Source: Viola odorata
Lineage: Eukaryota; Streptophyta; Magnoliopsida; Malpighiales; Violaceae
DNA: 64,000 nucleotides
Direction of reading: 5' to 3'
NCBI GenBank assembly: GCA_963691705.1
Contig: OY829539.1
Location: 39,193,656-39,257,655 of the forward strand
The notes under the pieces are model-generated. The model was not told where the DNA came from, made no database searches, and saw only the letters and a program-made list of their open reading frames with translations. The translations under genes were made by a program, and so were the position numbers. This document shows, piece after piece, positions 1 to 8,673 of this stretch. Positions within the stretch are counted from its first letter, which is position 1; each line of letters starts with the position of its first letter.

Positions 1-2
1 GA

Positions 3-1343
3 AACAAAACCGTCGCGACACGCAACACATCTGCCCGACCTTCTCGTTTCCTTGAGAATTGGCTACCAGTTCGCGGTAAGGGTGTGGCCCTAAGTGATCC
101 TGTGATTGAAGAGGTTGACAGTGACAGCGGAAGCATGGATACTGGTTCCGAGCTGCGTCATGGTACCCTTTCCCAACGGATGAAACTTAGGTCCAGAAAT
201 AGTGCTCCTTCGGCGGAGTCAACCGAGGACGATAGCGAAGAGATGGCTGCCGAAACGGAGCGTCTCGTAAAGAGAGTTCGCAAAGAGAAATCTAACCCAC
301 CAGTTCCTTCCGAGGAGAAAATCAATGGGGTTCCTTCCGAGGAGGTTAACGCCTCGCACGTTACGGGTTCCTTGCCAGTGACGGAAGTTACCAAGGTGCC
401 CTCTGCCATTCCTCCCAAGGTTAACGAGGCTCCGGCAGCGGTGGGATCTCCCTTGGTGTCTGGCGGTCCTGGCCCCCCTATTCGCTCCTTTATTCCAGAT
501 GTGAGCTTACCAACTCCGAATCCCCTTGCTCCTTCCTCGCGGAAGCCTCAACCCTTATTTCTTTCTTCGATTTTGGGCATTGGTGATTCTGTAAAAAATT
601 GCTCTCCTCCTTATATCGCCAATCTTTCCCCTCAAGGTCCCCAAGGCCCTATCGCTTATCAGCTGGACTTGTCTTCCCTTGGCACCGACGGTCTCCGTGC
701 TTTAGGGATATCGGACCCGTCATCGCGAGAGGAACCAGTGGGCCCAATAGTGGGGCAAATGTTTACTTCTTCGAAGGACAAAGAAGAGTTCTTGCTGCGT
801 TCTCCCGACGTACGCCATTCACGTCTTCTGACTGACATGCTGGCCTGCTTCCGCGAGTTAAACTACCTTTTCGAGGATCATCGTGACAAGGTTCGACCTT
901 CTCTTGATTTAAAGGGGGAATTAGATGCTGCTTTAGGGAAGGTAACGGAGCTGTCGCAGCTTCAAGAGCGGACCCAGGCGGAGTTGGACGACTGTCGCGC
1001 TGAGCTTGCTCGAGAAAGATCAAAAGGGAAGGCTAAGATAGACCTTCTGGAGGCGGAATTGGTGGTAGCTGACAGAAAGAATATCTTCCTTCGCGAAGAG
1101 ATATCATCTCGTGATACGGATTTGGCCAAAGTGCCTTCAAAGGTATCCTGGTGGAAGAACAAGACCATGGATATTTGTATTGCTGAATTTATGAGTCTCT
1201 ATCGCCAGGGAACTGTTGACTCATCAGTGCTGACCGATTACGCTTCCAAGAGACTGAAGGATTTGGGCGAAGGTGAGAGAGATCTTCCTTCTTCTGGAGA
1301 GCAGCGGAGGAAGGGTGATCGTGATGCTAGCGAGGGCCCATGA
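3..1343 (+). CDS. Antisense gene A of Tat-L, C-terminal half (Ser/Pro-rich region plus coiled coil), partial
   Basis: The frame is open from the window edge through 1343 with no stop, so the real start lies further left; the GTG at 84 is not a plausible plant start. From the N-terminus there is an acidic Ser/Asp stretch (VDSDSGSMD), a basic patch (RLVKRVRKEK), a long Ser/Pro-rich linker, a conserved block around IANLSPQGPQG and LRALGISDP, and a charged coiled coil in about the last 150 residues (LSQLQERTQAELDDCRAEL). It is clearly homologous, along its length, to the minus-strand ORF at 22869-23882 in Tat-R. It is transcribed opposite to gag-pol. The function of such extra Tat ORFs is unknown. 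The frame is intact here while the Tat-R copy loses its C-terminus. Confidence 0.72.
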   Translation, partial: NKTVATRNTSARPSRFLENWLPVRGKGVALSDPVIEEVDSDSGSMDTGSELRHGTLSQRMKLRSRNSAPSAESTEDDSEEMAAETERLVKRVRKEKSNPPVPSEEKINGVPSEEVNASHVTGSLPVTEVTKVPSAIPPKVNEAPAAVGSPLVSGGPGPPIRSFIPDVSLPTPNPLAPSSRKPQPLFLSSILGIGDSVKNCSPPYIANLSPQGPQGPIAYQLDLSSLGTDGLRALGISDPSSREEPVGPIVGQMFTSSKDKEEFLLRSPDVRHSRLLTDMLACFRELNYLFEDHRDKVRPSLDLKGELDAALGKVTELSQLQERTQAELDDCRAELARERSKGKAKIDLLEAELVVADRKNIFLREEISSRDTDLAKVPSKVSWWKNKTMDICIAEFMSLYRQGTVDSSVLTDYASKRLKDLGEGERDLPSSGEQRRKGDRDASEGP

Positions 1344-1960
1344 TTAATCGAGGTCGCTCCCTTTAGAAGATTTTCCGCTTATTTGCTTCTTTGTCTTGTA
1401 ATAACGCCTTGCTGTGCGTCAATACTTGTGTTTGATTGTTGTTTGATTTTTATTTCGCCTTTCCGTGTTGACCCAACGCTATTCTTTTTAATCAACGCCA
1501 TCTTGCGTTATCTCCTTTCATGTGATATCGCTCTTGTTTTTCCCCAGAGATAGTACCTTCTTTTCAGAGCATTTAATGCTTGCTATCCTTTCCTTAGAAA
1601 AGTGGTGATTGTGCAGGCACACGTGTCTATTTCTTCCAGCGCCACGGGCTAGCGTGCTTGAGAACTTTGCCTAAATCGAGGCGTTGTAGCGCTTTTGTAG
1701 GATTGCACTCATTACTTGAGTCTGTTCCTTATGCCGCTTCTACGCAGCGACTGCGGCATTCATCGTTTCGTTTGATCATTAGGTTTATAAAACCCAATAT
1801 TTATTCTTTTCACTTTTCTTTTATCATCCCGCTTTCTCATATTTTCTTTTAGCCGTCTCATTTTTTCCCTACTATTCAGGGCTCTTTGAAGTGCTTTTCT
1901 CTGAAGGTATTTCCTTTCTCTTCCATCATCTTCTTCATCTTTTAATTCTTTAATTCTGCC
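1344..1960. other. Spacer between antisense genes A and B, with gene B promoter and 5' UTR
   Basis: No ORF here has homologous support. The stretch is pyrimidine-rich, particularly 1795-1950. It contains a TATA-like box at 1785-1792. The last part (about 1925-1960, rich in TCTTC) resembles the region just before the ATG of the Tat-R gene B copy, so this is probably the 5' untranslated region of gene B. Confidence 0.55.
1785..1792 (+). promoter_or_regulatory. Putative TATA box of antisense gene B
   Basis: The string TTATAAAA, followed by CCCAA, lies 176 nt before the ATG at 1961. The homologous gene in Tat-R has the same TTATAAAACCCAA string on its coding strand (22122 leftwards), also exactly 176 nt before its ATG at 21946. 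Conservation of motif and spacing in two diverged copies supports a real core promoter; no transcript evidence is available. Confidence 0.6.
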
Positions 1961-3280
1961 ATGGCTAAGACTCGCCGTACTGAGTCGAAATCTGCCGATG
2001 AGAAAAGGATGGATATTACGTCTAGTGTTATCACATCTGAGGCCGCTCTCCGTGAGCATTTGGCCGCCCATAATGCTGATATTCCTGATGATTATAAAAC
2101 CACTATTGCCCTTGAGTCACTACGTCTGAACAACGTTTTGACGGGCAATCGTAGGGTCATGTATGCACAGATGTTCCGTTATGGCTTTCGGCTTCCCATT
2201 GACTCTTTTGTCAAAGAATTGCTTGTTGCCGGCGATTTGACTCCGGCCCAACTATCCCCAAATGCCTATTGTTGTGTTTATGCTTTCCTGGAACTTTGCA
2301 AATACAAAGGGATTACTTCCCCTTCCCTTCTACTGCTTAAATCTCTTTTTAAGCTGATGAAATGCCGAGGGGTGATAACAATATCGCCCCGTTTTGACGA
2401 TGACTCTCTGAAGTCTTTTACTTGGAAACTCCTCCATATCGAGTCTTCCGTTGATGGCTGGAAAAAGGAGTTTTTTGTGATAGATCTTCCTGGAGATCTT
2501 GGTTCCTGGTGGCGATCTGGTTTTAATCAAAACGTGGATGACAACGTCTGGAGCCGACTAGGGACCCTTCCAAAACGTGAGCAAGACTGGTTAAACACAT
2601 TGCTCAAACTGGAAATCAGCGTTCACATCCGCCAAGTGGCCTGTAGAATGGACATTCGATCTTGTGTTAAACGTGAGTGTCGCGTTACTCCTTTCTTTGC
2701 TATCGCTGATACTAATGTTGACGCTATTTTGTGCTTTCGTAGCGACGGATCCCAATTATAGACCTGAGAGCGTAAGGAGACGCTTGAAGAGGGCTCAAGA
2801 GCGAGGAGAAAAGGAGAGAGCTACTTCCACGGAAGCGACTGACAATCCTACCGATCTTCCGGCTACTTCCGCTACTCTCGTTCAAGTTTCCTCTTCTTCG
2901 GTCGGTGCGAGGGATTCTGACATTCCTTCAGGCATTCCCCTTGTAACCGTCGCTGCTCCTCCTGCCCAACCTTCTTCTTCTTCCAAGGCTCCTAAGGCCA
3001 TTGCCAAAGGAAAAAAGAAGAGAAAAACGAGAAGTGTCACCGCTCTTACACCTTCTCCAGACGCGGCAGGCTCTTCAGAAGCACCTCTTCCCCATACTGA
3101 TACAGTAAGGGTGCCTTTTAGCCCTGATATGCTATATTTCAATATCTGTCATTTTTTGATTTCTCTTATCTATGTTTCATGTTACGTTCTTGGCAGGACG
3201 CTACCGTTGTTGCTACCTCCGTTCCTCCCTCAGGCGATATGGATTTGGGTTATGCGTTGACTGGCTCAAAGAAGAGATAG
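1961..3280 (+). CDS. Antisense gene B of Tat-L, N-terminal part: 'putative gypsy-type transposon' (PF04195-like) domain, three exons
   Basis: Proposed exons are 1961-2672, 2743-3104 and 3197-3280. Intron 1 (2673-2742, 70 nt) begins GTGAGT, has a branch-like GATACTAATG and ends TTTCGTAG. Intron 2 (3105-3196, 92 nt) begins GTAAGG and ends TTGGCAG. Frames join through to a TAG at 3278-3280. The start has a strong context (GCCATGGCT). Exon 1 shows the pattern of Pfam PF04195 (Transposase_28, recalled, not searched): FRYGFRLPIDSFVKELL, then LSPNAYCCVYAFLELC. Exon 2 is basic and Ser/Pro-rich (PESVRRRLKRAQERGEKER). It lies opposite to gag-pol, after gene A and before the coiled-coil part (3281-4350), with which it probably formed one longer protein. 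Function is unknown. Confidence 0.72.
2673..2742 (+). other. Intron 1 of antisense gene B (Tat-L)
   Basis: GTGAGT at the 5' end, GATACTAATG as a branch-site candidate about 30 nt before the 3' end, and a terminal TAG after a T-rich tract. It is 70 nt, phase 1. The Tat-R copy has an intron of the same length, phase and branch-like motif at 21189-21258, although its other bases differ. Confidence 0.75.
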
Positions 3281-4350
3281 CGGCCGGAAGAGGAGGGTAG
3301 AAATCCATCTTCCTCTACCATTGGGATGAGGAGCAGACTTGCGGACGGGTTTGGTTCTACGGCTGTTCCCCAGGGAGGAAATCAGCCAGAATTTTTGGAG
3401 AACTTGGGCATAGGCGATACCTTCGGGGTTTCGCCCAATTCTTTCGGCGGTCCCGTTCACGCATATTCCTCCAATCTAGGGTATCAAGAGGTCTTGCAGG
3501 ATCTTTCAGGCTATCAGCCTCATGGCACTTATCTTGCTCCAGGGGGTTCGTCCACCCAGGTTCACCCTCCTTCTCCTTTGGCATTTGCTCCTTCGAGCAT
3601 TCCTCTGCGGGATCGTTATGGCGAAGGAGGTACCACTTTCAACTTTGTGGCGGACCTTAGTCCGATAGATGGGGCTAACTCTGTAACCCACCAGGTTGGA
3701 CTGTATGATTTCCGTAATACCGGCTTGGCGGCATTGGGGGGTGATGGCTCAGATGAAGTTTCAGCTTTATTAGCTTCCCAGGTTTTGACGCTTTTCTTTC
3801 TAAAGGCGTGTTTGATAGGGAGAACTCCTTGCGCACCAACCTTTTCACTAATTTGATGAAATTTCATTACTGGGCAGAGGAGGTGCGACGTCAGGCCGCC
3901 TCTCTTTCCTCTGCTTTGGCAGACTTAGAGCGAGAGCGGAATGAGAAGAGAAAATTGCTGGAGGAGCGCACAAACTTATTACTGGCTCATCAGAAGCAGA
4001 AAGAAGATCAGTCTGCCGCCTTGGCAGCGGAGAGGGCCAAAGTTACTGCCTTGGAGAATGAGAAGTCATCCCTGGCCAAGGAGAAAGCTGCCCTGGAGGA
4101 AGAGTCGGCTAATAAGAGCCTATGGCATGTCGAACAGACTGCCTCTATTTGGTCGCTTGCTTTGAGGAAGCCCATGGGGTCGACGCCTACAAACCCGATG
4201 AGGTTACTGCCGCTTTCAAACAAAAATCTGGCCACCTTAATGAGGAGGGCTTTCGCCAAGCTAAGGCGGCAGGCTGGAAACGGAGGCACCCCGAAGGTTG
4301 ACATGCTTCGAGGCTTTATAGCTCTTTCCTTAGTGATCAAGCGTCACTGA
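3281..4350 (+). pseudogene. Antisense gene B of Tat-L, C-terminal part with coiled coil; frameshifted
   Basis: Two overlapping frames (3326-3856, and about 3784-4350) together match the first 300 residues of the Tat-R ORF at 19207-20574. Conserved blocks are FGVSPNSF, DLSP followed by VTHQVGL, LAALGGDGSD, and FHYWAEEVRRQ leading into a long charged coiled coil (ALADLERERNEKRKLLEERT). The switch of frame near 3776-3784 indicates a one-base indel. It is paralogous to the gene A C-terminus (same ADLSP, then ALG pattern). In Tat-R the preceding exon ends by ATGA overlap with this part, so both copies may have been one reading frame. The frame ends at 4348-4350. Confidence 0.6.
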
Positions 4351-5409
4351 ATTTTTGTTTATTATTTTGACCACCGAAGTCTGTACTTTGTAGCCCTCCT
4401 TAAACATTTCGATATATTCAAGTCACTTTTATTGCTGACTTTCCTTTATTTAGCTGCCTCCTCGCAAACCCCTTTGGCGTTAGCTTCGCCATGTTTTCTC
4501 AATGCGCTTACTTATCCGAACAGATCCTTAGTGCTCCCACCAAATTACAGAATTTGGTATTGGGTTAGCTTTTCTGGTAAGACTAGCGATAGATCAGCTT
4601 ACTAGATCCTCGCTCCTTCCGCTGCCCAAAAAGTATTCTGCGCATTCTCAACTGTAAATCATCAGTAACAAAAACACGTTACGAGGGATAGTAATTACCC
4701 GTAGGAGCCTTTTCGCTGCCATCATAGGGCGCTACCCTGGAACCCGCGGGAATCGTTTTCGCTATCAGCTCTACACTTCACCAGGGATTACTCATCTGGC
4801 TACTAGCCGGGATTTCACGATTCTCCGCGTTTCCCTAATTTCACGATCGGCCCTTAAAGTGCCTCGTCTTAGTGAGCTGTCGGATCGGGACGACTATCAC
4901 AAGGCTAGGGAATTTTCACTTTTGGGTGTTGCCCTCGCGTCTAGAACCGTGTCCTTACTTAATGGCTTAGCCAAAGTAGCCCAGTCGTTAAGATAGGATT
5001 CTTGTTTCTAGAACGGAGTTTCTATTTCTTTGGGGCGTGCCTTATCTTGTGGGGCCGTCTCCACGAGAACGGTTAGTACAAGAAAATGACTTTTCACTCC
5101 CAAAGATACCGGGTGGTGCCCTCACTTAATGAGCCATCTGATCAAGATCGGTCATCACAAGGATAGGACTTTTCACCCCCGGGGGCGTCCAGGATCTTTC
5201 AATCCGACGCTCATTCAAGGTATGGTGGGTAGTGCCCTCACTTAATGGGCCATCTGATCAAGACCGACCATCACAAGGATAAGACTTTTCACTTCCCCAA
5301 AATACCCCCTTTTTTATCTGCACAAAGACAACCACAAACTTCCACGAAAGCTCTCTTATCGAGCGTTAGTCATGGTTAGGGTTGACATAAATCAAAGGTG
5401 CAGATAAAA
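4351..5409. other. Noncoding spacer between Tat-L integrase and antisense gene B, with tandem repeats
   Basis: No supported ORF. It separates the convergent 3' ends of pol (minus) and gene B (plus). It holds at least three related units beginning GTGCC and ending in TATCACAAGG or CATCACAAGG followed by TTTTCAC (4859-4919, 5111-5176, 5227-5292). Amplified tandem repeats in this position are described for Retand elements. Confidence 0.6.
5111..5292. repeat. Tandem repeat in the Tat-L 3' region
   Basis: Unit 1 is 5111-5176 and unit 2 is 5227-5292, both 66 bp, about 90% identical, with a 116-bp period. A more diverged unit sits at 4859-4919. Shared strings include GCCCTCACTTAATG, GCCATCTGATCAAGA and CATCACAAGGATA. 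Confidence 0.8.
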
Positions 5410-8400
5410 TCAAATTCTAGAGTAATATAACTTCAAGCGAGCGATATTCCAAGAGTTGGATAAGGGTGTACCATCGAGAGTCTCCAGATGATAGGCTCCT
5501 TTCCCGACAACGTGGGTGACGCGATATGGTCCATCCCAGTTTGGACTGAGTTTTCCCATGCGTTGCCCTGCCGCTCGCTTGTCTCTGAGCACCACGTCAC
5601 CGGGTTTCAGCAACCGTTCTTTGACGCGCCTGTTATGATAACGGGCCATTTTTCTTTTGTAATGCTGCGTTTTCAGAAGGATTTCCTCTCGGACTTCTGG
5701 TAACGCGTCCAGGTTAGCTCTTAACCTTTCCTCATTCAGTTCCTCCCGAAAATGAGCTACCCGTAGGCTCATGGACCCAATTTCCACCGGTGTAACGGCT
5801 TCGGTCCCGAAGGCCAACGCGAAAGGTGTTTCTCCGGTGGTAGTCTTAACAGTCATGCGATATGCCCACATCACGTACGGTAGCTCATCAGCCCATTTCT
5901 TTTTAGACCCTTCCAGGTTTTTCTTGATGCCGCTAAGGATGCTCCGATTGGTTACTTCCGCCTGTCCATTAGTTTGCGGATGAGCCACGGAGGAAAATCG
6001 TTGCTCGATTCCAAATTCTGAGCACTGGTCTTTAAAGAACTAGCTGGTGAACTGCATTCCGTTATCGCTAACAAGGACACGAGGTACGCCAAACCTCATG
6101 ATAACTTGATGTTTGAAAAAACGCCAAGTTTTTTCTGCTGTGATTGTGGCAACCGCTTCAGCTTCCGCCCACTTAGTGAAATAGTCTACCGCCACTATCA
6201 CAAATTTCAGTTGAGCCCTTGCCTTTGGGAATGGGCCTAGGATATCGATCCCCCATTTAGCAAAAGGACAAGAGGCGATAATTTCAGATATTTCAGTGGC
6301 AGGCCACCGAGGAATCTTGGCAAACTCCTGGCACTTAGGCCAGGTTTGCACATAATTGTGGCAATCTCTTCGGATGGTGGGCCACTAGAATCCGGATCGA
6401 AAGACCTGTGTTGCCAGGGTACCGCCTGACACATGCATACCACATACCCCTTCATGGATTTCGCGCAAGATGTGAAGACCTTCTTACTCAGTTATGCATT
6501 TGGCGGCAGGGTGAGAAAAACACCTTCGGATTAGATCCCCGTCATAGTATGTACAACGAGCTGCCTGTCTCAGTACCTTCTTCTTTTCAGCGGTATCCTG
6601 AGGCAGTTCCTCGTGTTTCAAGTATTTGATTACGGGAATTCGCCAGTCACTTTCGTGTTCCTCCACGTATAAAGATGCTTGCTCTTCCATGAAGGATGGT
6701 ACCGATAACTCTCGATAGTATACACCTTTGGGTATGGACGCTTCCGGATTCGCGGCCATTTTGGCTAGATTGTCGGCTTCAGCATTTTCCTCCCTAGGGA
6801 TATGCTAGAAGCTGACCTACATGCCTTCCTTCTTTATTTCCAACAATTCTCGCTTTACTCTGGCGAGATATTGAATCATAATGAGTTCCCGGGCCTGAGA
6901 ATGCCCTAAGACCTGGTCAATTATTAACTTGGAATCACCACAGATTTTTAGACGCAGGTCTCCTGTTCTTCCAGTATCGTGCCTCCCTTTAGAGGAAAGT
7001 CCTTTCCCTATTCTGAGCCCGGCTAGCAACGCCTCATACTCTGCCGCGTTATTAGATAACGGTTGTAGGATTCGAATGGCGTATCGTATTTGCATATCGT
7101 GCGGTCCATTTATAAAAATTCCAGCTACAGCCAGCTCTTGGTTTTTAGCCCCATCCACATGGACGATCCAGAGGTCCGTGTAGGTTTCTGGGAACGGAAG
7201 ATCCATGTCGCCCCATTCCGCTTCAGGTACGCCGTCCAAAGGATCCTCTGTAAAAGTGCATTCCGCTATGAAATCGGCCAGGATCTGAGCTTTTACGGAC
7301 GGTCGAGACTGATATCTCAATCCATATTGCTCTAGTTCAAGCGCCCAAATCAACATTCTTCTGGAAGATTCAGGCTTTCGAAATATTCTTTTCAGAGGCT
7401 GATCCGTGAGTACGATGACGGAATAAGACTGAAAATATCGATCCATTTTGCGGGTGGCTTGTATAAGAGCGAATGCTATCTTTTCAATTCGGGCGTATCG
7501 CAACTCTGCATCCTTCAGGACGTGGCTCACAAAATAGACCGGGCAATGAGAGTGGTTATCGTCACGAACGAGGACGGCACTGACCACTTCATCTGCGGCG
7601 CCCAGATACAAATACAAAGTATCGCCTACTTCAGGTCTCGTCAATAGTAAGTCAGACGATAGGTAATCTTTTAGGCCGATAAACGCTTCCTCACATTCCG
7701 GGGTCCACCCGAACGAGGCTTTCTTGCATATGATTTTGAAAAAAGGGAGACACTTTTCTCCTTGTTTGGAAATGAATCGCCCAAGGGCAATGACCCACCC
7801 CGTTAGCCTTTGCACCTCCTTGATGGTTCTTGGCGATATCATGTCCTGTATGGCCTTAACCTTTGAGGGATTAGGCAGGATGCCTTTTTGGCTGACCACG
7901 TAGCCCAAGAATTTTCCTGTCTGAAATGCAAACATGCATTTTCGGGGATTTAACTTCATGCGATACTTTTTCATCACGTCAAAGACTTTCTTTAAGTCTC
8001 GTAGGTGATCTTGAAAGCTTGCGCTCTTCACCAAAATATCATCAACGTATGCTTCCACATTCCTCCCTATTTGTTCTTCGAATATCTTATTGGCCATTCG
8101 TTGGAACGTAGCCCCGACGTTGTTCAGCCCGAACGGCATCGCCGTATAACAATAGGTGGCCTTTGGAGTGAGAAACGCATTCTTTTCTTCATCTTCCCGG
8201 GCCATGGGAATCTGATGATATCTAGAGTTGGTGTCCAACGAGCTTAGATAAGCGTATCCTGCGGTCTGATCAACTAACTGATCTATGCGAGGAAGCGGGT
8301 AACAATCCTTAGGGCAGGTATCTTTTAAATCTGTGAAGTCGATGCACATGTGCCAATCCCCATTGGGCTTAGGAACAAGGACAAGGTTCGCTAGCCAGGT

Positions 8401-8673
8401 GCGATATTCAACTTCGCGGATAAACCCTGCGTCAAGGAGCTTTGCTACTTCCTTATCTACAGCTAACGCTTTTTCATTAGAGAACGCGCGTCACTTTTGC
8501 TGTACCGGCCTAGCATCTGGGTCCACATTGAGACGATTTTCGGCTATTTCCCGCGATATACCTGGCATATCGAAGGGTTTCCACGCGAAATCTCCTTGGC
8601 ATTTGTTCAACAGCCGGGCCAGCTGAAGGTTTTCCGCTGGGCTGAGTTTTTCACTGATCAGGAAACTTGCTTT
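5410..8673 (-). pseudogene. pol: Tat-L pol: reverse transcriptase, RNase H, second RNase H, integrase (in-frame stops)
   Basis: Reading leftwards, one frame holds the RT (MCIDFTDLKD, MPFGLNNVGATFQRM, catalytic YVDDILVKS), a degenerate RNase H (YLGAADEVVS where a catalytic Asp is expected), a tether, then a second RNase H (WIVHVDGAKNQ, NNAAEYEALLAGL, CGDSKLIIDQV). Integrase follows, with its zinc-binding end near 6350-6400, DDE residues in WGIDILGPF, SDNGMQFTS and NGQAEVTNRS, and a C-terminal domain with no chromodomain. RT copies element RNA, the RNases H remove it, and integrase inserts the DNA. Stops fall at 8491-8493, 6817-6819, 6805-6807, 6484-6486, 6385-6387 and 6040-6042. No frameshift occurs over 3.2 kb. 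The double RNase H marks the Tat lineage. Confidence 0.92.

Noticed and set aside
84..1343. Start of gene A at GTG 84
   Set aside because: The frame is open to the window edge, matches Tat-R further upstream, and GTG is not a normal plant start; treated as partial.
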